From assembly GCA_016702545.1 (NCBI GenBank), contig JADJDT010000047.1:1-29732 (forward strand): DNA of 29,732 nt. Direction: 5' to 3'. The position numbers and the translations under genes are program-made. Within the stretch, counting starts at the first letter, position 1; every line of letters begins with the position of its first letter. Below the pieces are notes generated by a model, which searched no databases, had not been told where the DNA came from, and worked only from the letters and a program-made list of their open reading frames with translations. Origin of the DNA: Pseudomonadota bacterium. GTDB taxonomy: Bacteria; Myxococcota_A; Polyangia; GCA-2747355. Shown piece by piece: positions 19,806-29,305 of the stretch.

Positions 19806-22800
19806 TCAGAAGGGGTAACAGGTGCCGCAGTCCGTGGCGCAGAGCTGGCAGTTTTCGGTCGCGTCGCACTTGCCGTTGCCACAGGTGCCAGCCGTGCAGG
19901 TGTTGCCCGCCACGCAGTCCGCGGGGCAGCTCGCGGCGTCCTCGAGCACGCCGTCGCAGACGCAGTCGCCGCAGGTGGTGGCACAGTCCCCAGGGCAGCC
20001 GCCGCTCTGGGCCTCGCCGAACCCGCAGACACCATCACCGCAGGTGTCGAGCGCGGTCGGCTGCCAGACGCTGGCGCCCACGGGCGCGCCGAGGTTCCCG
20101 TAGGAGTTGTCGCCCCAGCACCACACGCTGCCGTCGCTGCGCCGAGCACAGCTGTGAGATCCGCCCAGCGCGATCTCTGTCACCGTCGTGCCGAGCGCCG
20201 TGACGCGCGTCGGGACCAGGCGGTTGATCGAGGTGCGGTCGCCAAGCTGACCATAGTAGTTGTCGCCCCAGCACCACATGCTGCCATCGGTGCGCCGTGC
20301 GCAGGAATGGAGCACACCCACGGCGACTGCGGCGACGGTCGTGCCCATCGCCGTAACGCGGGTGGGCGTGGCGCGCGAGATCGTGGTGCCGTCACCGAGT
20401 TGGCCGTAGCTGTTCATGCCCCAGCACCACAGGCTGCCATCGGTGCCCGTTGCGCAGGTCTGGTGTCCACCAAGTGCGACGGTGGCGGCGAGTGTCCCCA
20501 TCGCCGTGATGGCGGTGGGGCTCAAGCGGGTCATCGTGGTGCCGTCACCGAGTCGGCCGTAGCTGTTCAGGCCCCAGCACCAAAGGCTGCCATCGGTGCG
20601 CCGGACGCAGCTGTAATTCGAAGCCGTCGCCACCCGCGCGACCGTGGTCCCGAGCGCCGTCACGGCGATGGGGATCCAGCGAGCGGTCGTGGTGCCGTCG
20701 CCGAGGGCGCCGAAGACGTTGCTGCCCCAACACCACAGACTCCCGTTCGTGCGCCGCGCGCAGGTGTGGTCCCCACCCGGCGCGAACTCCGCAACCGTGG
20801 TCCCGAGCGTCGCGACGGCGGTGGGGGTCGAGCGATGGATCGTGGTGCCATCACCGACTTGGCCGTTGTCGTTGACGCCCCAGCACAGCAGGCTGCCGTC
20901 GAAGCGCCGCGCGCAGCTCGCCGAATTAGCTGCGGTCACCTTCATCACGGTCGTTCCGACCGCCGTGACGATCGTCGGGCTGTGGCGCGCTACCGTGGTG
21001 CCATCGCCGACTTGGCTGGTGCCGTTGCTGCCCCAGCACAGCAGCCGGCCATCGGAGCGCAGTGCGCAGGCGTGCATTCCACCCGCGCTGACCCCGGTAT
21101 AACCCAAACGGTGACAGTCGGCGGGGCAGCTGACCTCGCCTTCGCCAGCGGTGCACATCCCATCCCCGCAGCTCTCCTGGCGGCAGTCGGCCGCGCACTC
21201 GCCTCGCGTCTCGCTGCGGCTACAGACCCCGTCGCCGCAGCTGCAGCGCAAGCCCAGGGCGCGCGCGGGCACGAGGTTGACGGCCATCATGGTGCCGATG
21301 CCAAGCTGACCGTCGCTGTTCTGCCCCCAGCACCACAGGCTGCCGTCGATGCGACGGGCACAGGTGTGTGTGCTACCGGACATGACCTCGGCCACGGTGG
21401 TACCGAGCGCCGTGACGAGCACCGGACTGGGCCGCGTCGTGCCCCCTCCGCCGCTGCCGTCGCCCAGTTGGCCGGACTCGCCGCCACCCCAACACCATAG
21501 GCTCCCGTCGGTACGACGCGCACAGCTGTGATACTCGCCGGCCACGACCTCGGCCACGGTGGTGCCGAGCGCCGTGACGCGCAGCGGGCTGGTCCAGGGC
21601 CCGTGTCCATAGCCGGCACCGACGCCGAGTTCACCGTACCCATTGGTACCCCAGCACCAGAGGCTGCCGTCGGCCCGACGTGCGCAACTGTGGTAGCTGG
21701 CGACGGCGACCGCGACCACCGCGCTTCCCAGCGCCGTGACCGGGACGGGCGCGAGCCGCGTCGTCAACGTGCCGTCACCGAGGTTGCCGGTCGAGTTGCT
21801 TCCCCAGCACCAGAGGCGCCCATCCGCACGTCGCGCGCAGCTGTGATAGCCGGCGGTCGCGACCTGCGTGACCGTGGTGCCGAGCCCCGTGATGGCCACC
21901 GGGCTCAACCGCCCTGACGTCGTGCCGTCACCGAGCTGCCCATAGCTGTTATGGCCCCAGCACCACACCGTGCCGTCGGTCCGCCGCGCGCAGACGTGAT
22001 AGGGCGCCGCCGCAAGCTGCTCGATGGCGACCGCGGTACTGAGACCCGTCACTCGCCCCGGCGTCGGGCGCGTGACCGTCGTGCCGTCCCCAAGTTGGCC
22101 AAAGTCGTTCTTCCCAGCACCACACACTCCCATCGCCGCGACGAACGCAGGTGTGGTCCTCCCCCAACGAGACGTCGAGGACGCCCGTCAACGCTGGGCC
22201 ACCGGCGCTTTGGAGCACCGGCTGCGCCACCGTCGCACCGCCATCGATGGTGCCGCGTCCGAGCTGTCCAAAGCGGTTCGCGCCCCAGCACCAGACCGTC
22301 GTGTCGCTCTTGACCGCGCAGCTATGGCTGAGTCCGAGTGAAGCCCGGCCGATGCAGCAGCTCTGGCCCGGTTCGCAGGTGGCGAAGCTGGGGCAGCGGC
22401 GGGGGGTGGTGTCGCCGAGGTTGAGGCCGAGCAGGGCCTGGTTGGCGGCCGTGCCGATCGGGAAGACGGAGGCGCCGGCGACGGACTGGGGCGTTAGCTC
22501 CGGCAGGCCCCAGTCTGCCGCCCAGGGGCAGTTCTGCGTGTACCAGGGCGCGACGCGGAGGTCGATGGCGATGCCGTCGAGGGTGCCCTTGGAGGCCAGG
22601 TCGGGGTAGGTCTTGTAGCCGGGTTCACCCTGGTTCAGCTCGTTGGCGCTGAAGCTCTGGCCACCGGTCAGGTTGGCGCGGTTGTAGGGCTGACGGCGAC
22701 GCCACTGCGGCTGGTCGCCGTCTTGAGCGCGACGGCGGCGAGGTAGTCGGCCTCCTTCTTGGTCGTGGTGCCCGCATGGACGTCGCGCGGGTTGAGGTTC

Positions 22801-23951
22801 CAGGCGTAGTCGAGGGCATAGCCAGCCACCGGGCGGTGCCCTGCTTGCTCTCGACGATCGAGGCCAGGTGGCTCTGCAGGAACTGGAAGTGCTTGTCCCA
22901 GACGTTGCCGCCCCAGGTCAGGCTCGAGAGGTAGACGGGGCGCGGGGAGTTGGTGCCGTCCTGATGGCATAGCCGCTGACGCCGTCGGCCACGCGGCCCT
23001 TGCCGCAGCGGTAGACGGCCTTGCCCTGGGCCTCGTCCCAGCTCTGGATGCAGAGGTAGCGGAAGTAGGTCGTGAAGGTGGGGATCTTGCCGTTGCCGTC
23101 CAGCGCCTGGACCTCGGGGCCGCTGACGGGTGCAGCAGGAAGGGGGCGGTAGGCCTTGTCGGCGCAGGCCAGGGCGATGCCGCTGAAGACCTCGTAGGAG
23201 ACCGGTCTGGTCGACGCCGCCGGCGGGTTGAGACGCGCCGCTGGCGTCCAGATCCTCGTCAATCGCGACGGTCAGCGTCGCGCAAGCGCCGGGCTGGCTG
23301 GAGCGCGATGCCGGTGTCGCAGCTCTCGCCGCTATTGACCACGCCATTGCCGCAGCTCGCCAGCACCGTATTGGCGCAGTTGACGCGGACGCGCGCTCGA
23401 ACTGGCTCTTGAGCACCAGCCAGCGCGGTAGCACGACATTGGCGGTCTTGCCGGCGACGGTCAGCGGACCGAGGCGGGTGGCGGGCAGAGCACCTCGGTC
23501 TGGCTGAAGGTGTACTTGGAGGTCGGTCAGCGTCGTCGAGGGATGCGCAGGTCGCCGACATTGAGCGCGTTCATCGCGTTCATCGCGTTCATCGCGTTCA
23601 TCGCGTTCATCGCGTTCATCGCGTTCATCGCGTTCATCGCGTTCATCGCGTTCATCGCGTTCATCGCGTTCATCGCGTTCATCGCGTTCATCGCGTTCAT
23701 CGCGTTCATCGCGTTCATCGCGTTCATCGCGTTCATCGCGTTCATCGCGTTCATCGCGTTCATCGCGTTCATCGCGTTCATCGCGTTGCTGCTGGCGGCC
23801 TGTCCGCGCACCGCCGGCGGCGGTGTCAGCGCTGTCAAACCGCCAGGCCCCGCAGCCCAGCAGGGCCCCCCGAGGGCCGCCAACGCGCCGAGGCGAGCAA
23901 CCCGCAGCCCACGACGCGAAGCCGCTCCCGGACAGTTTGACGCATCGACAT
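19806..23951 (-). CDS. Large exported protein: (Met-Asn-Ala)24 tract, cysteine-rich modules, two RCC1-type propellers (frameshifted)
   Basis: About 1380 residues once frames are joined. ATG 23951 has GGAGG five bases upstream. The first ~50 residues are basic then hydrophobic (export signal, with one indel). A (MNA)24 tract follows at 23781-23566, then VHLQPDRGALPATRLGPLTV near 23500. CGNGVVNSGESCDTG (near 23350) matches the DUF4215 / Myxococcus cysteine-rich pattern. Next is an unrecognised ~300-residue domain (FTTYFRYLCIQSWDEAQGKA, YLSSLTWGGNVWDKHFQFLQ) and SCCIGRASLGLSHSCAV. Fourteen RCC1 blades of the form HSCARRxDGSLWCWGxNxxG then QLGDG occupy about 22335-20035, split 7+7 by a Cys-rich linker (about 21255-21105) with CGDGVC and CGDGMC motifs. 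A Cys-rich tail ends CGTCYPF. The 5' half needs at least seven indel corrections; 22113-22115 (CCC) is one base short. From about 22110 to the end the frame is clean. Likely surface-exposed; binding role unknown. Confidence 0.8.
20035..22335 (-). repeat. Fourteen RCC1-type blade repeats in two blocks of seven
   Basis: Each unit is about 50-55 residues (roughly 150-165 bp) and contains CARRxDGSLWCWGxNxxGxLGDG or a close variant. I count seven WCWG-type units from 22290 to 21300, then the cysteine-rich linker, then seven more (two of them LCWG) from 21050 to 20100. RCC1 folds are seven-bladed, so the count fits two complete propellers. Confidence 0.75.
23566..23781 (-). repeat. 24 perfect copies of a 9-bp repeat encoding Met-Asn-Ala
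   Basis: On the plus strand the unit is CGCGTTCAT (minus ATGAACGCG). It runs without a mismatch for 216 bases and ends in the variant CGCGTTGCT at 23782-23790. In the coding frame it gives (MNA)24; the other minus-strand open frame gives (DER)n. Because 9 is a multiple of 3, copy-number change would alter protein length without shifting the frame. Confidence 0.95.
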
Positions 23952-23956
23952 GAGGA

Positions 23957-23961
23957 CCTCC
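23957..23961 (-). promoter_or_regulatory. Ribosome binding site of the RCC1 protein gene
   Basis: GGAGG on the minus strand, five bases before ATG 23951. It decides the start of a gene whose later N-terminal frame is broken. Confidence 0.6.
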
Positions 23962-23968
23962 GAGTGGA

Positions 23969-23974
23969 ATTATA
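23969..23974 (-). promoter_or_regulatory. Possible -10 element upstream of the RCC1 protein gene
   Basis: TATAAT on the minus strand, in an unusually AT-rich pocket (about 23960-24060). No good -35 is found at 16-18 bases (best TTTCGC). Transcription would start around 23961, giving a leader of about 10 bases that begins at the Shine-Dalgarno. This may be a coincidence of local composition. Confidence 0.3.
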
Positions 23975-24172
23975 GGCAAGAAAACAATACGGCGAAACAC
24001 CAAAGACATGCAACGCAAAATCGATGCGAGGGTGTGCCGCTCGCAAGTGTCATGAAATTCGCGACGATGCTTGGTAGAACAGGGCAGCGGCGAGGCCTGG
24101 AGACGTCTCTTTGCTGTGCGTTGGCCCGGGGCCTTGAGCGGGCCTTGCCAAAGGGCGGGCCGGGTGGAGCGG

Positions 24173-26218
24173 CTACGGCGCGGGCTGGCGGTCGGGGGCG
24201 CGCGTGACCTCCCGGCCATCCTGGTAGCGGCGCTCGAGCCACGGGCGGCCGTCGGCGCGCCACCAGGTCCAGGTGCCGGCGCGTTTGCCGTTGCGGTAGG
24301 CGCCTTGGCTGCGGCGCGCGCCGTTGGGCCAACGGCTGGTCCAGGGGCCAATCGGCTGGCCGTCGAGGTAGTACCATCCCTCTTCGGCGACGCGGCCGTT
24401 GTCGTGCCACTCGACCCAGGACCCCTCGCGCCTTCCCGTCGGATAGTCGCCCAGCGCGGCGCGGCGGCCGTTGGGGTGAAACGTGGTCCAGCTGCCATTC
24501 GGCAGGCCCTCGGCATAGGCCCCGTGACCCGCACCGCGCCCTCGCGAAACCAGCCCTGCCACAGGCCCGTCTCGCGGTCCGCGCTGAAGCTGCCCGCGAG
24601 CATCCGTTGGCCGTTGTCGTACCAGAAGGTCCAGGGCCCTCGCGCCGGCCCTCGACGTACTCACCGGCGCGCTGGCGCTGGCCGTTGGCGTGCCACCAGC
24701 TCCACCAGCCGACGCGCTGCTGCTCCGGTCGTGCCGTCTTCGCGCGGGTAGCAGCGCTGACAGCCGGTCACCCGCGCGGTGGTGTCGACCAGCGGCTGGC
24801 CGCCGCGGGTCAGGCACACGGCGTCTTCGCGGTCGAGCGGCGCGTCGAGGCGGAAGGACACCTTGCGCCAGGGCCGCCAGAGTCCCACCACAGGGTGAAC
24901 TCGCCGTCACGCTGGCCGAAGCGATAGGGGCCGGCGCTGGTGCGCTGGCCCTCGGGTCCGAAGGTGGTCCAGAGGCCGTGGCGCTGGTCGGCGAGGAAGG
25001 GACCCTGCTGCTTGAGCTGCCCGGTGTAATACCACCTGCCAGGGGCCCTGGCGCAGGTCGCGCTCGAAGCGCCCCGACCAGACCTTGCCGCCGTTGGGAT
25101 AGAAGGCGTCCCATTGCCCACGCGCTGCGTTTTGACGTAGCGCCCCGTGACCGCCACCGAGCCATCCTCGTAGTAGCGCTGATAGGGCCCTCGGCGCGCC
25201 CGGCGACGTAGGTCACGCGCTCCTTGCTCGTGCCCCTGTCGTAGTAATGCACCCAGAGGCCATCCCAGCGCCCCTGCCGGTAGCGGCCGCGGACGCGCAC
25301 CTGCCCATTGGGGTAGTAGGCGACCCAGTCGCCGTTGCCGGCGAGGATCGTCGCGCTGCCGAGGACCGCGCCGTTGGCGCGACGAAAGACATGGGTGCCG
25401 ACGGGCACGTCCTCGCGATACACGCCGCAGTGCAGCAGCTCGCCCGTGGGGTGGAACTCGCTGAAGGTCCCGTGCAGCAGCCCGTGCTGGTAGATTCCGC
25501 GCCAGGCGAGCTGCCCACCGGCGTGCCAGCCGGCCCAAGCGCGCCCTCGCGCAGGCCGTCGACCTGGCAGCCCTCGACCCGCTCGTCGTAGTCCTGCTGC
25601 CAGGTGCCGAGGCGCTGCCGGCAGCGCGTCTCCGCCGGTCCCTGCCGCTCGTCAGCGTGAAAGACCACCTCGTGCCACGGCTGGCCGTTGGCGAACCACT
25701 CCTGGAACGTGCCCTCGGCCTTGCCGTCGACGAAGGGACCCTGCCGGATGCGGGTGCCGCTGGCGTCGTGGAAGCTCCAGAGGCCGACGCGGCGGCCGTG
25801 CTGGTAGTTGCCGGTAGCGGCCGGGATGCCGCCGGATGGTATTCGCGCCACGGCCCCTCGCGCTCCCCGCGCCGGTACCCGCCCTCGACGCGCTTGGCGC
25901 AGTCGGGGCCGTAGCTGAAGGCAGGCCCCTCTAGCGCGCCCGCCTGGTAGTGCCGGAGCCAGGTCTCGCGCGCGCCCGGTCGCGAGCGCCAAAGGCCCTC
26001 ACGGCGGCCGTGCAGCAGGCAGCCCTCACCGTCGTCCTGGGTCGCGAAGCGGCCTCCGGGCCTGGCGCGGCACGCTCCCACACCGGTCCCTTGGGGCCGA
26101 CGGCCCCGGGCGCGGCGCTGGGCTTGCCGGCGGCAGGTGCGTCGATCGCGCCGATCGCGCCGAGGAGGCCCGCAATCAACGGCCCGCGTAGCAGCCTCGA
26201 GGAGGGTCGGCGCGCCAT
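24173..26218 (-). CDS. Exported MORN-repeat (YwqK-like) protein (frameshifted)
   Basis: About 680 residues if joined. ATG 26218 starts a signal peptide (RLLRGPLIAGLLGAIGAIDA), three bases after the TPR gene stop, so the two are translationally coupled. Nearly all the rest is MORN-variant repeats of about 24 residues, with the pattern G-x-W-x-x-(Y/W/F)-(H/Y)-x-(N/D)-G. Clear units include YYPNGQVRVRGRYRQGRWDG, RWPNGARRSQGAYRNGKRAG and EWHDNGRVAEEGWYYLDGQ. The repeats are spread over three frames by many indels, so the exact count cannot be given, but most of the length is repeat. The C-terminus is an Arg/Pro tail ending at TAG 24173. The related YwqK family is labelled an antitoxin in databases, but no toxin gene is seen here. 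The signal peptide and operon position point to an envelope role, which is inference. Confidence 0.75.
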
Positions 26219-26221
26219 CGC

Positions 26222-28224
26222 TCAGTTCCCCAGCGCCTGGTCGAGCACGTCCTCGGCCCGGCCCCTGCACGCGCTGCCGTCGAGGCTGTTGATGTCCTGT
26301 TGCGTCAGGTCGATCTTCGGCGCGAAGGCCTGCCGGTGGAAGGTGTCGATCAACGCCGTCAGGGCCGCTTCGTCGCTGGCGTCCCGCGGCGCGCGGCCCT
26401 GCACGCAATCGATGCGACGGCCGCGCGGCGCCAGCAGGCAGACCTCGAGTGCCTCGCCGAGCGGATGGACGTCGACGACGAAGCCGAGCCCGAGCGTGTC
26501 GGCCGTAAGGCGCCGCGAGCGCTCCAGCCGCGCGGCCAGGGCCTGCGCCGCGGGTGTGGCGACGCTGCGCAGCCGCACCGGCAGCGGCAGGCCGAGCACG
26601 CGCAGGGCCGTCGGCCAGCGGTCGAGCACGGCTTCGAAGCCCTGGCGCGCCTGACGCCGATCGCCCAGCGCGTAGGCGCTGGCGGCCGTCCAGGCGGCGA
26701 CGCGAGCGCGCAGCAGGACCTCCTCGGCGGGCAACTGCTGCAGCGCCAGGCGGCCGCGCTTGAGCGCCGCCGCAGCCTCGCCGCGTCGCGCGTCGCCCTC
26801 GCCCTCGATCGCGGCGTAAGGGTCGGTGGCCGCGCGCAGCTCGATCGACTGACGTAGCTCGCGAATTACGGTGCCGACGACGGCGTCCCCCGCGACCTCC
26901 CCCAGCAGCGGCAGATTCCAGGACGGCAGCGGCTTGAGGTAGGGTCGCAGCAGCCCGCGCAGCAGGCCATGCTGGGCCAGCAGCCGCGCCGCCTGCCGCC
27001 GACGCGCCCAGGCCAGCAGCCGCAGGCGAACGATTTGCGCGCCGCGCAGCAAGCGATCGCCGAGGCCCTCGCGCGCGCTGCGCTGCTCGCGCAGATCCTC
27101 GATGTGCGCCTGCAGCGCGGCGTAGTCGTCGAGCGTGTAGATCGTCTCCATCAGCTCGGCCGAGTAGCTCAGCAGCCCGACGCGATCGGGCGCGTCGAGC
27201 ACGCGCTCTGCCAGCTCGAAGGCGCGATCGAAGCGGCCGAGCGCGAAGAGCAGCCGGGTCAGCCAGGCGGTGAAGTTCATTTCGAACTGCTGCCGCAGCC
27301 GGCGCGGCACGGTCTGGGCGCGGGCCTCCTGCACCGCGGCGATGGCGCGGCGGAAGTCGCCTTGCAGCTGGTAGAGGTTGGCGAGGTGGGTGTGGGCCGA
27401 GGCCGGGCAGTCGTGCAGCGGCGCCTGCAACGAGCGGTTGGCCGGCCGCTCGACCTCGTCGAAGCGGAAGACGGCGACGGCGGCCTCGGCGGCGTTGAGG
27501 TGCAGGATGCAGGACTGGTCGCCGGTGCGGCGCAGCCCCTCGAGGGCGACACCGAAGCATTGCTGCGGTCGCTCGCGCTCGAACTCGACCGAGAGCAGGC
27601 CGTTGTAGCCGGAGATGCGCGTGTCCAGATCGTTGGCCGAGCGGCGGCGGTGCGCGCCAGCCGGGTCGCCTCCTCGTAGCGGTGCAGCTTCATCAGCGGC
27701 CAGACGCGGCGCTGATCGGCGGCTGGCCCGTAGCGCTGGGCGTAGTGCTCGAGCACCGCGAGCTGTTCGTGGCGACGATCCATCTCGCCGAGCAGCGTCT
27801 CCTGCTCCAGCAGCAGCCGGCGGTCCCAGCGGCGCAGCAGCTCGTCCGCCGGGGCGCGCTGGAGGCGGGTCGTCAGCACCAACGCTGCCCGCTGCAGGTG
27901 GTGCAGCGCGCGCGGTAGATTGCCCTCCTCTTCGCGGAAGACATGACTCAACGCATACAGTCCGACGAAGGACCGCGGGTCGGCCTGCAGCAGCGCCTCG
28001 GCCTGCTGCCGCGTGTGGATCAGCCTGTCCTGCGCCAGCGTCGCGAGCAGCTTGCGCTCGGCCGGGCTGCGGGCGATGTCCTGCGTCGTGGTGGCACGCG
28101 CCCACCCGCCGCGGCCGCAGAGGAGCACCAAGGTCAGGGCGAGCGTCGACCGCCCGCGTCGGGCGCGCAGCGCGTGCCGCGGTAACGCAGCGATCGGGCG
28201 GATCACGACTTCCGCCGAGCACAT
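26222..28224 (-). CDS. Exported TPR-like helical-repeat protein of unknown function (one frameshift)
   Basis: About 667 residues. ATG 28224 directly follows the moxR TAG (28225-28227). Residues about 22-42 (RGRSTLALTLVLLCGRGGWA) form a signal peptide or anchor. The rest is Ala/Leu/Arg-rich paired helices typical of tetratricopeptide proteins, for example LYALSHVFREEEGNLPRALH, HLANLYQLQGDFRRAIAAVQ and FALGRFDRAFELAERVLDA. The C-terminal ~110 residues (LGLGFVVDVHPLGEALEVCL, RGRRIDCVQGRAP) look like a separate small beta-rich domain, ending DEAALTALIDTFHRQAFAPK and then DLTQQDINSLDGSACRG. One indel near 27640 joins LARTAA to RSANDLDTRISGYNG. Position between moxR and the MORN gene suggests a shared envelope or stress-assembly process. 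The protein family is not recognised beyond TPR-like. Confidence 0.72.
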
Positions 28225-29305
28225 CTAGCCGTGGCCGCCGGCGCGCGGGCGCAAGGTCGAGCGCGAGAGCAGCTCGAGCGGGCGCTCGGCTGCAGCCAGC
28301 ACGATCTCGGCGGCGTCCTCGGCACCCGGAATCAGCTCCATGCGATGCGAGAGCAAGAGCGGCAGCAGATAGGCGACATCGTCGCTGGAGACGTAATCGC
28401 GGCCGCGAAAGAGCGCCAGGGTTTGCAGCGCGGGGATGCCCTGTACCAGCGCGGCGCGCGTCGAGACGCCTTGCACCACGCGGCGATCGGCGCGCAGCAG
28501 CGCGGCCGTATCGACCAGGCATTCCCATGTCGCTGCGTCAGCTGCACTATGCGCGGATCGCGCGCCGCGCGTCGATCACCTCGTCGCGGCTGACGCGGGG
28601 GCAGCGTGCAGGGCGCCTGCAGGTGCCCCAGGTCCCGAGCACGCGCAGCTCCGACGCGCGATCGATGTGCTCCATGCGCACCTTGAAGAGAAAGCGGTCG
28701 ATCTGCGCCAGAGGTAGCGGGTAGGTGCCGGCGACGTCGAGCGGTTCTGAGTGGCGATGACGAAGAACAGCTCGTCGAGCCGATGGCTGATGTTGTCGAC
28801 CGTGACCTGCTTCTCCGCCATCGCCTCCAGCAGCGCCGACTGCACCTTGGGCGAGGTGCGGTTGATCTCGTCGACCAGCAAGACGTGGGCGAAGATCGGG
28901 CCCTGGCGGAACTGGAAGGTGCTGCTGTCGGTGTCGAAGACCATCACGCCGGTGATGTCGGAGGGCAGCAAGTCCGGGGGGTGAACTGCACGCGCCGAAA
29001 GTCGGCGATCTCGTCGGCCGGCCGGTCTCGGCGATCGACTCGCCCAGCGCCTTGCGCGAGGTGGTCTTGCCCGAGCCCGGGTAGTCCTCGAGCAGGATGT
29101 GGCTGTCGGCGAGCAAGGCCACCAGCACCAGGTCGACACCCTCGTCGCGTCCCATCACGTGTTCACGGACGCGCGCGCGCAGGCGCCTCCGGCGATCTGC
29201 ACCGCTCGTCCGAGGCTGGCGCCCGCTTGCCGGCCCGGGTCGGTGGCGGCCCCGAGCCTTCGCGTCGGGGTCCAGGTCGCTTGGGACGCGTCGCGGCTTG
29301 CTCAT
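28225..29305 (-). CDS. MoxR family AAA+ ATPase (frameshifted)
   Basis: MoxR AAA+ ATPases act as chaperones that remodel or assemble protein complexes, often envelope or metal-dependent ones. ATG 29305 has GAGG five bases upstream. VREHVMGRDEGVDLVLVALL and ILLEDYPGSGKTT (Walker A, about 29100-29063) are in one frame. After a shift near 28970 come LLPSDITGVMVFDTDSSTFQ, then FRQGPIFAHVLLVDEINRTS (Walker B DE, about 28870) and SALLEAMAEKQVTVD. DELFFVIATQN is the sensor 1 region, and AQIDRFLFKVRMEHIDRASE follows after another shift near 28740. The lid region (TRAALVQGIPALQTLALFRG, RDYVSSDDVAYLLPLLLSHR) ends at TAG 28225. About 360 residues with four to six indels, slightly longer than usual MoxR. 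Genes on both sides touch or nearly overlap it. No DUF58 gene follows, unlike the common moxR layout. Confidence 0.88.

Noticed and set aside
19293..21500. 735-codon plus-strand open frame
   Set aside because: It lies antisense to the RCC1 blades and the AgmX/PglI-type gene. Its composition is Arg/Ala/Gly/Pro-rich with a repeat that simply mirrors the RCC1 codons, as expected for a shadow in GC-rich DNA.
23566..23781. Repeat array as a possible CRISPR
   Set aside because: The 9-base units are directly abutting with no spacers, and they encode a tripeptide repeat within a gene.
23510..23953. Plus-strand frame with an Ala-Phe-Ile repeat that looks like a membrane protein
   Set aside because: The hydrophobic repeat is only the antisense reading of the 9-bp array. 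The minus strand has the start, Shine-Dalgarno and downstream RCC1 domains.
24173..26218. YwqK-type MORN protein as antitoxin of a toxin-antitoxin pair
   Set aside because: No toxin-like gene is adjacent, the protein is long and has a signal peptide, and the database label antitoxin for this family is weakly founded.
24810..27560. 916-codon minus-strand open frame across two genes
   Set aside because: It runs out of frame through the TPR gene and only its later part overlaps real MORN repeats by frameshift. The first half is Arg/Ala/Pro shadow sequence.
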